DNA of 17,488 nt from DSPP01 sp964607165 (GCA_964607165.1 CAZSIT010000040.1:1-17488); one strand, 5' to 3'; numbered from the stretch's first letter, positions 6,001 through 14,452 are shown. Notes: generated by a model not told the origin, from the sequence alone. Made by a program: numbers and translations.

Positions 6001-7110
6001 TTAAAACCTAAAAGCAAAAATCCGTCCGCCGGCTGTGGCCAAGAAAAGCGTATCCCCCTCCAAAATCGGTTTTCCTACCAAAGCCCCTGCCAGTTTCCGC
6101 TCCCAGAGAATTTCTCCTTTGTCGGTCGAAAGCGCAAACAACCGGCCCTCTGCCGAACCAACGAGAGTCAGCGAAGAATTTACAAAAAGAGGTTCGCTAA
6201 CCAATACATCCAACTTTCGTTCCCAAATTTTCTGACCGCTTTTCAGCCGGCAGGCACCAACCATTCCGATTGCGGAGGCATAATAGACCACAGAATCGTA
6301 AACGCCAAGTGCGCGCACCTTTCCATCTGTCGCAATCTTCCATTTTGTTTTTCCATCCACCGCGGAAATAACCGTAACGGACGAATCCCCTCCTCCAATG
6401 ACCAAATCCTCTCCGACCGCCTCCAACGCCAGTGCGGTTTGTGTAAACTTGAAAGTTTTAACGACTTTTCCATCGGTCACTGCGTTTAAATTCCCTTCAA
6501 AATCAGCCAGCCACAATATCGAATCGGCCCACACCGGCGGGCAGGAAAAAGGGGCCAGCCCCAGTTTCCAAAGCTGTTTTCCATCATCCGCCCGCAGGGC
6601 ATACACCCACCCGCGTGAATCGGTTGCCATAACGGTTCCGACCGGGTCATCTCCCCCTCTTTTGAATATTGGTGTTTCTCCCGCTCCATTTATGTCAAAC
6701 CGCCAGTTGACTGCCCCATCCACAAGGGAATAGGAAAAGACCTTGCCATTCCCGGATTTCTCGGCAACGATAAGATTTTCCCGTCCGTCGAAAGCTACAC
6801 CTGCAGGCACTCCCGAAATATCATAAACCCCCAATTTTTTTCCTGATTGTTTGTTCACAAACCATACCGAACGGCTTTTAGCGGGCATTGCGACTACTTC
6901 TCCAAAAACTACCGGCCCGACGGCGGCTTCCCCTGGAGCGTCAAAACTCCATAGAAATCTTGGCTCTTTGGTTAAATCGGCGGGTAAGTTGTTCTCAGCC
7001 GGTTTCGAAAGTAAAGCCGGGTCAAGCAGTACCCGATTAGAGCAGCCAAAAAGAAAACCGGCGACCATAAAAAAAGAAAACAGCCACCGGCTACGATTGT
7101 TAAAAAACAC
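6001..7110 (-). CDS. PQQ-type beta-propeller lipoprotein, BamB-like
   Basis: A 369-residue predicted lipoprotein. An Arg/Asn start and hydrophobic segment (about 9-21) lead to a lipobox-like L-F-G-C with Cys23. The mature part is made of PQQ-like propeller blades recognisable by repeated D/S-G-K/Q-x-x-W motifs (DGKQLWKL, DGKTKWKI, SGQKIWER, KGEILWER). Size, lipidation and fold fit the BamB group, which supports outer-membrane protein assembly, but no BAM partner is adjacent and other PQQ-propeller lipoproteins exist. The start is GTG (7108-7110), only 3 nt after the ptrB stop, with no clear ribosome-binding site, so translation is probably coupled to ptrB. An internal ATG at residue 15 would remove most of the signal peptide and is less likely. 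Confidence 0.8.
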   Translation of the reverse strand: MFFNNRSRWLFSFFMVAGFLFGCSNRVLLDPALLSKPAENNLPADLTKEPRFLWSFDAPGEAAVGPVVFGEVVAMPAKSRSVWFVNKQSGKKLGVYDISGVPAGVAFDGRENLIVAEKSGNGKVFSYSLVDGAVNWRFDINGAGETPIFKRGGDDPVGTVMATDSRGWVYALRADDGKQLWKLGLAPFSCPPVWADSILWLADFEGNLNAVTDGKVVKTFKFTQTALALEAVGEDLVIGGGDSSVTVISAVDGKTKWKIATDGKVRALGVYDSVVYYASAIGMVGACRLKSGQKIWERKLDVLVSEPLFVNSSLTLVGSAEGRLFALSTDKGEILWERKLAGALVGKPILEGDTLFLATAGGRIFAFRF

Positions 7111-7113
7111 GCT

Positions 7114-9249
7114 TCAGTTCTTTATCGCCAATCTATCCAAAACAAAAGCATATTCAAACGCAATTTCTTTGAGAAAATCATACCGTCCGGAAGCGCCTCC
7201 ATGCCCCGCCCCCATATTCATCTTGAGTAAAAGCAAATGCTTGTCTTTTTTCATCGTCCGCAGTTTGGCCGTCCATTTGGAGGGCTCCCAATACGCCACT
7301 CTGGGGTCGTTCAATCCGCCGGTGATTAACAGGTTGGGATACGCTTTTTGGGTAACGTTATCATACGGCGAATAGGTCATCATATAATCGTAATACTCTT
7401 TCTTATTCGGATTGCCCCATTCTTCGTATTCGGTGACGGTCAAGGGTATGGTCGGGTCCAGCATCGTGTTCATAACGTCCACAAAAGGAACTTTCGCCAC
7501 CACCGCCTTGAATAAATCCGGCCGCAAATTGGTCACCGCCCCCATCAAAAGCCCGCCGGCGCTCCCGCCGTTAATCGCCAATTCTTCTTTGGAAGTATAC
7601 TTTTCCTTGATTAAATAAAGGGCGCAGGCGACAAAGTCCGTGAAAGTGTTTCTCTTGTGCAGCAGTTTGCCGTCTTCATACCAGGGCCTCCCCATTTCTC
7701 CGCCGCCGCGGATATGGGCGATGGCGAAAATGAACCCGCGGTCCAAAAGGCTCAAGCGGTTGGAGTTAAAATTCGGGTCGGAGCTTATGCCGTAAGAACC
7801 GTAGCCGTACAGATACAAAGGATTTTTTCCGTTTCGGGTCATCCCTTTTTTATAGACCAGCGAAATCGGAATTTTAACCCCGTCGGAAGCGCTGGCAAAA
7901 ATCCGTTCCGACTGATACTGCTTGGGGTCATAGCCGCCCAAAACTTCGGTCTGCTTTTTCAGCTCCCGCTCTTTGGTATCCATATTGTAATCATAAACCG
8001 AGTTGGGAGTAACCAGCGAGGTGTAATTGAAACGCAAAATATTGGTGTTAAAATCCGGATTTGCCGCCGGATTGACGTTGTAAACCGGTTCCGGGAATTC
8101 GACGTAATGGGTCAGGCCGGTGGTCTGATTCGTAACCCGTATTCTTTTTAGTCCCGATTCCCGTTCGTAAACCACTAAATTATTTTTGAAGGCGCCCACC
8201 CCGTCAACTTTTACTTCAAGGCGATGCGGGAGAACATCCTTCCAATTGGCCCTGGACGGATTGGCGAGCGGCGCTTCCACCAGCTTAAAATTTTTGGCGT
8301 TGTCGTTGGTGACGATGTAAAACTTATTTCCCCAGTGCTCCACTGAATATTCCATTTCATGCTGGCGGGGATGAATGACCTGGAATTCGCCCGATGGGCC
8401 GTCCGCTTTCAAATACCATACCTCGGAGGTCGTGTTGCTGCCCAAGTTCATCAGCAAATACTCTTTGCTCTTGGTCTTGGAAAGTTCCAGGAAATACGCC
8501 TCATCTTTTTCGTGATAAATCAAAGGGTCGTTCTGTGCGTCACTTCCCAGCGTATGCCGGAAAAGCTTAAAAGGCCTTTTGGCTTCATCCAAAGTCGTGT
8601 AGAAAAGCGTCCGGTTGTCGTTGACCCATTCCAAAGAGGTCGCCGTATTCGGGACCTCGTCTTTCAAAAGCTGTCCCGTGGCCAAATCCTTGACCTGAAT
8701 GGTGTAAGTCTCCGAGCCCAACGTATCCGTGGAGTAAGCTACAAGCTGGTGATTCGGGCTTGGCTTGTAAGCCCCAATCCGAAAGTATGGCTTTCCGGCT
8801 CCAAGGACGTTGGCGTCCAAAAGAATTTCTTCGGAAGCGTCCATGCTCCCCTTCTTCCGGCAGTAGATGGAATACTGTTTCCCCTCCTCCGTGCGCGTGT
8901 AATAGAAATAATCGTCGATTTTCTCTGGCACCGATAAATCGGTTTCCTTGATCCGCCCCAGCATTTCTTTATAGAGCTTCGCCTGCAAAGACTCGGTGTG
9001 CTTCATCACCGCCGCAGTGTATTTATTCTCTGATTCGAGGTAGGAAATCACTTCCGGATTGTCGCGGTTACGTAACCAGAAATAATTATCCACGCGGACG
9101 TAACCGTTGATGGTGTCCGTTTTCGGAATAATCTTTGCCGCCGGCGGCTTTACTGTTTCGGCATTCATCTTTTGAAAACTCCCAAAAACTCCGAGAATAA
9201 CCAGAACCGCCAAACTTCGCAAGCCGCTGCCCTTATGCTTCAATCCCAT
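7114..9249 (-). CDS. ptrB: Secreted oligopeptidase B-like prolyl oligopeptidase (S9A)
   Basis: A 711-residue serine peptidase of the S9A family, closest in style to oligopeptidase B, which cleaves short peptides after Lys/Arg. The order is a signal peptide (about 1-30, K/R start then LAVLVILGVFG), the cap and propeller domain (about 40-435), and the alpha/beta-hydrolase domain (about 445-711). The catalytic triad is visible: Ser563 in GGSAGG, Asp648 in GGLNDPRV and His683 in GAGHGG. YGYGSYG (481-487) and RGGGEMG (514-520) are typical family motifs. Most characterised oligopeptidase B enzymes are cytosolic, so the signal peptide implies a periplasmic or secreted version. AAAGGAG lies 6 nt before the ATG. 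It heads a two-gene unit with the propeller lipoprotein downstream. Confidence 0.95.
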   Translation of the reverse strand: MGLKHKGSGLRSLAVLVILGVFGSFQKMNAETVKPPAAKIIPKTDTINGYVRVDNYFWLRNRDNPEVISYLESENKYTAAVMKHTESLQAKLYKEMLGRIKETDLSVPEKIDDYFYYTRTEEGKQYSIYCRKKGSMDASEEILLDANVLGAGKPYFRIGAYKPSPNHQLVAYSTDTLGSETYTIQVKDLATGQLLKDEVPNTATSLEWVNDNRTLFYTTLDEAKRPFKLFRHTLGSDAQNDPLIYHEKDEAYFLELSKTKSKEYLLMNLGSNTTSEVWYLKADGPSGEFQVIHPRQHEMEYSVEHWGNKFYIVTNDNAKNFKLVEAPLANPSRANWKDVLPHRLEVKVDGVGAFKNNLVVYERESGLKRIRVTNQTTGLTHYVEFPEPVYNVNPAANPDFNTNILRFNYTSLVTPNSVYDYNMDTKERELKKQTEVLGGYDPKQYQSERIFASASDGVKIPISLVYKKGMTRNGKNPLYLYGYGSYGISSDPNFNSNRLSLLDRGFIFAIAHIRGGGEMGRPWYEDGKLLHKRNTFTDFVACALYLIKEKYTSKEELAINGGSAGGLLMGAVTNLRPDLFKAVVAKVPFVDVMNTMLDPTIPLTVTEYEEWGNPNKKEYYDYMMTYSPYDNVTQKAYPNLLITGGLNDPRVAYWEPSKWTAKLRTMKKDKHLLLLKMNMGAGHGGASGRYDFLKEIAFEYAFVLDRLAIKN

Positions 9250-9373
9250 TTTAATCTCCTTTCTTCATTTTCAACAAAGAACGAATATAACCTTTTTACT
9301 TCAATCTGCCACAGACAAGCAAGGAATCTGGGCGGAAGGGCTGGTTGAACCAATCGTCAATCCCCTTCCCCCC

Positions 9374-9402
9374 TTGACAGATCGCCTCCCGTAGCGTAAT
9401 CT
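9374..9402 (+). promoter_or_regulatory. Sigma70-type promoter for the adhesin-like gene
   Basis: A perfect TTGACA (9374-9379) and TAATCT (9397-9402) are separated by 17 bp. The predicted transcript start near 9409 gives a leader of about 140 nt to the ATG at 9553. The 303-bp gap 9250-9552 between divergent ptrB and this gene otherwise holds no recognised element. Confidence 0.65.
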
Positions 9403-9552
9403 TCCCCCGACAGGCAGTAATTTAAAGAGGGTTCAAAACCGGGAGGTCCTATGCGCCAGAATGTCTTCAGGCAACGAAGGTTTCAATCACGGCTAACCAG
9501 CTTCGGGGGGATAGCGCAAACTGTTCAACCTTACACTAAAAGGAAAAAGTAT

Positions 9553-11415
9553 ATGCACCGCTTCAAATTGTTCATCGGTTTTGTAATCGTATCGGTTTTG
9601 AGCGCCGCGGCCTGGGCGGTACCGAAATTCATCAATTTCCAGGGGTCGCTCTCGGATGGCTCGGGTAATCTCGTTACCAACCCAAGCCTGCAAATGGTCT
9701 TCTCCATCTACGTTGACCCTACAACCGTAACATCTCTATGGAGCGAAACCCAAACGGTCGATGTTAAGAACGGCAACTACAACGTGAAGTTGGGCAGCGT
9801 TACGTCCTTCCCGGCAGGCCTGTTTGATAATAATGATGCCCTATATCTCGGGATAAAGGTTGGAAACGACCCGGAAATGACTCCCAGGACCGAAATTAGC
9901 TCCATACCTTTCGCAATGAAGGCCTTGCAGGCGGCTAAGGCCGATTCATCCAAGCATGCCGCACGATCTGACTCGTCCAAACACGCCGACCGTGCCAAGC
10001 GCTCCGACACGGCCGATGTAGCTTACAGTGTGGTTCCGGACTCGATAAATTCTGCCAACATAAAAGATGGGAGCATACAATTTATAGATATCGGGCAAAA
10101 TGGCGCCTCAAGCGGCCACATAATGAAATGGAATGGAGCTGCCTGGTCGGCGGCCAATGACGAGGCTGGGAGCGGTACGTTCCTTCCGCTTGCGGGTGGA
10201 ACAATGAATGGGGCGGTCACCAATACCGGCGACCCTCCCATTACTATGGGGAAGGGGAATTTTGGCACCGGGAACCTCAACACGGGTACTCACGCCTTTG
10301 TTGCTGGAAGCAATAACCGCGCAGGTGGGGACTATTCTGTCGTAGGTGGCGGTGGCGGGCCATTACCCTCCGACTCCAACTCGGCTATCGGTTACGGTGC
10401 AACGGTCAGCGGCGGCCAAAACAACACTGCCAGCGGTGGAGGCCCCCCGTTCTACGGCGGTGGATACGTCACGGTCGGCGGCGGCAATAGCAACACTGCC
10501 AGCGGTGCAAATACCACGGTCAGCGGCGGTGGAAACAACTCTGCCAGTGGTCTATATGCCACGGTCAGCGGCGGTTACAGCAACACTGCCAGCGATGGAG
10601 GCGGCGGTAATGGAGGTGCCTCAGTCGGCGGCGGCAACATCAATACCGCCAGCAATCAAGGTGCTACAGTCGGCGGCGGAGAGAAAAATACGGCCAGTGG
10701 TCCCTTTGCCACTGTTCCAGGCGGGTATGCAGACACGGCATCGGGTGACTACTCTTTCGCTGTGGGAGAAAATTGTGTCGCTTCTGGCAGGAACTCTTTC
10801 GCTGCCGGACAACGGGCACGGGCAAAGGAAGACGGTGCTTTTGTCTGGGCCGACAAATCTGGACCAAGTTTTGCTTCAACTGCCCCCAACCAATTCTTAA
10901 TCCGCGCCGCAAATGTTGGCATCGGGACGGCAAGCCCGACCAAAAAGCTGGAAGTGGCCGGAAGTATCAAGGTCGGCACCAACGACACGGTCTTCTCCAG
11001 CAATCTTTCCAGCAACAGTCCGCTGACGCTGCAGGCGCCCGCCGGGACCGCGCGAATGTTTATTAGTGACGCCACCGGCAACGTCGGCATCGGGACAACG
11101 ACACCCGCAAACAAATTAGACGTCGAAGGTGGGGCCGTCATAGGCACAACTTACTCTGGGGCGAATGCTGCACCGGCCAATGGTCTTTTGGTTGAAGGCA
11201 ACGTCGGTATCGGGACGGCCAGCCCCGGAGCTTCCAATCTTTTGGAGTTGGCATCCACTACCAAGGGGCTTGTGCTGCCTCGGATGACGAAAACCCAAAG
11301 AAATGCCATCACCTCTCCCGTTTCCGGGATGATGATATATCAGACCGATAATACGCCCGGTTTGCGGGTTTACAACGGAACCAACTGGATGAGGTTTACG
11401 GAAACCGCCGATTAA
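9553..11415 (+). CDS. Secreted adhesin-like protein with YadA-head-type repeats
   Basis: 620 residues from the ATG at 9553. Residues 1-22 are a clear signal peptide ending SAAAWA. Residues 23-125 form a folded domain (FINFQGSLSDGSG). Residues 126-160 hold Ala/Asp/Ser/Lys repeats (ADSSKHA, RSDSSKHA) that suggest a coiled neck. LPLAGGTMNG (211-220) is a tail-fibre-type motif. About nine 14-residue repeats of ATVSGGxxNTASG style (282-412) match the beta-roll of YadA/Hia-type trimeric heads. Three NVGIGTxxPxxKLEV-type repeats (454, 510, 550) and KGLVLPRMT...MIYQTD follow. There is no C-terminal membrane anchor or S74 chaperone, so export and attachment are unclear. A longer frame from ATG 9451 has GGGAGG 4 nt upstream, but it would bury the signal peptide behind 34 residues; AAGGA precedes 9553. 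Confidence 0.8.
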   Translation: MHRFKLFIGFVIVSVLSAAAWAVPKFINFQGSLSDGSGNLVTNPSLQMVFSIYVDPTTVTSLWSETQTVDVKNGNYNVKLGSVTSFPAGLFDNNDALYLGIKVGNDPEMTPRTEISSIPFAMKALQAAKADSSKHAARSDSSKHADRAKRSDTADVAYSVVPDSINSANIKDGSIQFIDIGQNGASSGHIMKWNGAAWSAANDEAGSGTFLPLAGGTMNGAVTNTGDPPITMGKGNFGTGNLNTGTHAFVAGSNNRAGGDYSVVGGGGGPLPSDSNSAIGYGATVSGGQNNTASGGGPPFYGGGYVTVGGGNSNTASGANTTVSGGGNNSASGLYATVSGGYSNTASDGGGGNGGASVGGGNINTASNQGATVGGGEKNTASGPFATVPGGYADTASGDYSFAVGENCVASGRNSFAAGQRARAKEDGAFVWADKSGPSFASTAPNQFLIRAANVGIGTASPTKKLEVAGSIKVGTNDTVFSSNLSSNSPLTLQAPAGTARMFISDATGNVGIGTTTPANKLDVEGGAVIGTTYSGANAAPANGLLVEGNVGIGTASPGASNLLELASTTKGLVLPRMTKTQRNAITSPVSGMMIYQTDNTPGLRVYNGTNWMRFTETAD

Positions 11416-11426
11416 GGGAGGAAACC

Positions 11427-11464
11427 TAACCCCCTTGCTCCCCCTTCCCGAAGCGGGAAGGGGG
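11427..11464. repeat. CCTAACCCC-flanked hairpin, inverted copy of the 2373-2410 element
   Basis: CCCCCTTCCCG (11440-11450) pairs with CGGGAAGGGGG (11454-11464) around an AAG loop, preceded by CCTAACCCCC. The reverse complement of 2373-2410 gives CCTAACCCC, a short variable spacer and the same CCCCTTCCCG hairpin with a different 3-nt loop. The two are therefore copies of one dispersed palindrome in opposite orientation. Confidence 0.7.
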
Positions 11465-11470
11465 GGAACA

Positions 11471-11525
11471 CGTAGGGGCGAATCTTTAGATTCGCCCTGG
11501 GTGAACCTGAAGGTTCACCCCTACG
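11471..11525. repeat. Cloverleaf-like palindromic repeat
   Basis: The outer stem CGTAG (11471-11475) pairs with CTACG (11521-11525). Inside are two perfect 10-bp hairpins, GGGCGAATCT-TT-AGATTCGCCC (11476-11497) and GGGTGAACCT-GA-AGGTTCACCC (11499-11520), separated by one base. Every base except the T at 11498 and the two hairpin tips is paired. The same plan with different arm sequences is found at 14616-14666 and, less perfectly, at 5082-5167. Confidence 0.75.
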
Positions 11526-11560
11526 TCCCGGTATACAAAATGTGAAAAACGTAAACGTAG

Positions 11561-11589
11561 GGGCAGACCGATGTGTCTGCCCTTTTATT
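11561..11589 (+). terminator. Rho-independent terminator after the adhesin-like gene
   Basis: GGGCAGAC (11561-11568) pairs with GTCTGCCC (11575-11582) around CGATGT, followed by TTTTATTT. It lies about 145 bp past the plus-strand stop and just before the convergent gene's stop at 11596. The stem begins with the same GTAGGGGC motif as the dispersed repeats, so a repeat appears to have been put to use as a terminator. Confidence 0.7.
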
Positions 11590-11595
11590 TATGTC

Positions 11596-14376
11596 TCAAA
11601 AATTCCACCCAAAGAAGAAATCAAAGCGGGTCTTTGGCTCGATTTTTTTGAAATCAGTGCGCCGTGCCCAGTCAAAACGCAGAACCGCTAAATAACCCAA
11701 ACTAATGCGGGCGCCGACCCCCAAAGCCCCCTTCATACGGCCAAAATCTTCATTCCAAGAATTTCCGGCGTCAAAAAAGAGCGCTCCTCGAATCCCTTCC
11801 ATCCCAATGTTGCCAAACGGTAACCCAACCACCAGCCGGTTGATTAAAGGAAAGCGCAGCTCGTTGGAGGCAATTATCATATGCCGCCCATAAAAAGCCC
11901 GGCGTGAATAGCCGCGCAAAGACCAGCTTCCTCCCAAATAAACTCGCTGCGGCTCTTCCCCGGAGGAAGAAAAACCGGCCAGCCGCACGGCAAAGGCGGA
12001 AGCGCGTCCCAATCTGAAATATTTTCTTAAATCTCCCGAAGCCGAGCGGTAAAATAGATTTAGATTCTTGATGTCGGAAGACAGACTCACAGTGAAATTA
12101 TAGCGATGTCCGTCTATCGGCCCGGAAAGCTCCCAGATGGAGTTGTCCTTTATCCAGGCAAGCGACCCGGTAAAAAGCGTGGCGTCCCGCCGGCTGCCAA
12201 GCAACGTATAATTTCGTCTCGAATACCGCAAAAATCCGGTCGCCTCCAGCCGCTGAAATTTAGAGAAGGGATAGCTGGCAAAAACTGCTCCTCCCGCTTG
12301 TCGCTCGTCAAAAAGCCCGTAAATGTCATCCAAATACTCGTCGTAAAAATGATACGCTCCGGCACCGTAGTTGATGCGATGCGTTTTATTGATATAGGTA
12401 ACTCCCACGTTAAAACTGGATAAAATCGAATTCCGGCTGCGGGCTGTATTGCTCAAAAAAAAGTAATACTGCTTGTTTCCCAGAACGTCGGTCAAGGCGG
12501 TTTGCAGTCCGCCGATGGGGCCATAGACGGCATCGTAGGCCACCGCCGACTGGGCCAGGTCGAACGAAAAATCATTTTTGTATTGCACCTTGCCCTTGGA
12601 TTTCTCCCCTTCCAACTTTTCCGGCGACCAGGCCAGAAGCGCCGGGGTGGAAACGGGCTGCGCAGGAAAAGAATCCAATCCCGGATAATTCAAAGCATAA
12701 ATTTGGAAGTTGAAATTCTTAAAGCCGGAAAAAACAATCTTTTTTCCGTCAGCCGAAAATTTTGGATGGGTCACGCCGGTTAAAAGTTTGCTTATCCGGT
12801 GCGGCCGCAACTCTCCGTCCAAAACGTAAATATCCGTTCCCTCCCCCCGGTTGGAGGCGTAAAGAATCGACTTCCCATCCGGCGCAACCGAAGGATAGAC
12901 ATCTTTCTGCGGCCCGTGCGTTAACGCCGTAATCTGTCGGTCGGCCAGATTCATCCGATACAGATTGGTATATCCTTCAAGGCCAAATTGCCCCCGGTCG
13001 GAAGCAAAAAGAATCGAGTTCCCGTCCGCCGCGAAAGTCGGATCCCGGTCTTCATAAATGTCCGAAGTCAGCCGTACCAGATTTCGAGTTTCCCTTTCGA
13101 CTGTGTATAGGTCCGAAAAACCAGATTTCTCGATCCCCTCAAAACAAAGCTTCGTCCCATCCGGCGACCAGGCCGGCGAGGAAATACCGATAAGATTCGG
13201 AAAATCGTATTCTTCGATCAACTTGCGTTTCGGCACGCTGTAGATATACAACCGGTCTTTTTCGTTGTTCTTTGAGACAAAGGCGACCTCGCCATTGGAA
13301 TTGGCCGAAATCCCGGAGCGGAAAAGATGCAGGGATTCAAACGTGCGCGAGCGTTCCCCCTTGACCAGGGTAACCGGTTTTTTATTTCTTCCCCCGTTCA
13401 TCGGAACCATATACAGCCCCGAATATCCCAGCCGATTGGCTTTATAAACCACCCAGTCCCCCCGGTTTTCCCCTTCGGTCAAATGCACCGGCGTCGGCTC
13501 AACCGAAAGCCCCCCGGAAGAAAGCAAAACCGAGCTTCGGTCCGGAAATTCCCGTTCCTTAACTTGCGGATAAAACCGCTGCTTTAACGCAAACTCCCAT
13601 TCTTCGCCTAACTTCTTTAAGTCTTTTTGATAGACTAAATAGACCAGTTCCTCAAAACTTTCTCCCCGCCACCAGTTTTCAAAAACCTCCAGAAGCCGGT
13701 CGTATCCATATTTTTCCGACAGGAAGCGGACAAACGATTCCCCTTCCTTGTACATCATAAAACTTCCCGAAATCTGGTACAGATTGGGAACCGAAACCAA
13801 AATGTTGTTCACCACCAAATCCACCATCACCATCCGCGCTTGGTCGTCCTCCCCCCGGCTCCAGGCCTCGGCAATCCCTTCGGTAAACCATAACGGAGAA
13901 AATGGCCCCCGCGTTCTTTTGTGCGCCCGCATAACCGCGCTGATTTTTTCCAGCGTGAAAACGTGTATCAACTCGTGGCGCAGCACTTTTTTGAATTCGG
14001 TGTACGAGCCGGTATAGGGCATCACCACCCGCCCTTTGAAAAACTCGGTGAACCCCCCGGTTCCTTCATCAATCATATCGGGAACCACGTTGGTCTGCTC
14101 AAAGTAATTGGGGGAGCTGTACAAAATCAGCGGAATCGAATGGTCAATGGCCAGATTGAAAGTATTGGAATATTCCCGATAGGTTTCCTCCGCCAGCTTT
14201 GCGGCGACCTCGGCAATTTCCACCTCTTCGTCGTAGTAGTAAATCTTGTAATGCTCGCTGGTCAAAACCTGCCAGGCAAAATGGGTGTATTGCACCTTGT
14301 TCTGGCCAAAGTAGAATTGCGCCCTTGCGCTCGAGAACAAAAGCAGGATGACAAGAAGTCTAAGAATCGGTTTCAT
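11596..14376 (-). CDS. Outer-membrane fusion: zinc metallopeptidase, TolB-like propeller and Omp85-type barrel
   Basis: 926 residues from the ATG at 14374-14376, which puts a signal peptide (KPILRLLVILLLFSSARA) at the N-terminus. A longer TTG start would add 15 residues ahead of it. Residues 30-275 are a gluzincin-type peptidase domain: HELIH at 134-138, with Glu166 in WFTEGIAEAWS as probable third zinc ligand. Residues 295-575 carry TolB/PD40 propeller blades (PAWSPDGTKLCF, PTFAADGNSILFASDRG, PSVAPDGKSILYASNRG, PKFSADGKKIVFSG). Residues 600-926 look like a transmembrane beta-barrel, with the Omp85 signature GGSWSLRGY (815-823), DAGNSW and a terminal aromatic FFFGWNF. No POTRA domain is visible. 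The likely place is the outer membrane with the peptidase and propeller in the periplasm or outside; the substrate is unknown. Domain identity is good, overall function open. Confidence 0.85.
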   Translation of the reverse strand: MKPILRLLVILLLFSSARAQFYFGQNKVQYTHFAWQVLTSEHYKIYYYDEEVEIAEVAAKLAEETYREYSNTFNLAIDHSIPLILYSSPNYFEQTNVVPDMIDEGTGGFTEFFKGRVVMPYTGSYTEFKKVLRHELIHVFTLEKISAVMRAHKRTRGPFSPLWFTEGIAEAWSRGEDDQARMVMVDLVVNNILVSVPNLYQISGSFMMYKEGESFVRFLSEKYGYDRLLEVFENWWRGESFEELVYLVYQKDLKKLGEEWEFALKQRFYPQVKEREFPDRSSVLLSSGGLSVEPTPVHLTEGENRGDWVVYKANRLGYSGLYMVPMNGGRNKKPVTLVKGERSRTFESLHLFRSGISANSNGEVAFVSKNNEKDRLYIYSVPKRKLIEEYDFPNLIGISSPAWSPDGTKLCFEGIEKSGFSDLYTVERETRNLVRLTSDIYEDRDPTFAADGNSILFASDRGQFGLEGYTNLYRMNLADRQITALTHGPQKDVYPSVAPDGKSILYASNRGEGTDIYVLDGELRPHRISKLLTGVTHPKFSADGKKIVFSGFKNFNFQIYALNYPGLDSFPAQPVSTPALLAWSPEKLEGEKSKGKVQYKNDFSFDLAQSAVAYDAVYGPIGGLQTALTDVLGNKQYYFFLSNTARSRNSILSSFNVGVTYINKTHRINYGAGAYHFYDEYLDDIYGLFDERQAGGAVFASYPFSKFQRLEATGFLRYSRRNYTLLGSRRDATLFTGSLAWIKDNSIWELSGPIDGHRYNFTVSLSSDIKNLNLFYRSASGDLRKYFRLGRASAFAVRLAGFSSSGEEPQRVYLGGSWSLRGYSRRAFYGRHMIIASNELRFPLINRLVVGLPFGNIGMEGIRGALFFDAGNSWNEDFGRMKGALGVGARISLGYLAVLRFDWARRTDFKKIEPKTRFDFFFGWNF

Positions 14377-14423
14377 CTTTTTACAGTGTCGGCTCTCTCC
14401 CTTTATATCTCCACTCCCCAACT

Positions 14424-14452
14424 ATAATACGCAACCTCGCGCCAAAATTAAA
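14424..14452 (-). promoter_or_regulatory. Weak candidate promoter for the metallopeptidase-barrel gene
   Basis: On the minus strand a good -10 TATTAT (14424-14429) has TTTAAT (14447-14452) 17 bp upstream, only a 3/6 match to the -35 consensus. It would give a leader of about 40 nt. Confidence 0.3.

Noticed and set aside
8359..8937. 192-residue plus-strand frame opposite ptrB
   Set aside because: It lies opposite a coding strand with intact catalytic motifs and shows no domain of its own.
9409..9552. Riboswitch in the adhesin-gene leader
   Set aside because: The leader length and AACC/GGTT-like pieces prompted a check against cyclic-di-GMP and similar aptamers, but no conserved core could be matched by eye.
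10346..10900. 184-residue frame overlapping the YadA-type repeats
   Set aside because: It is a shifted reading of the repeat DNA, giving Ala/Ser/Pro/Thr low complexity. The in-frame protein has a signal peptide and recognisable repeats.
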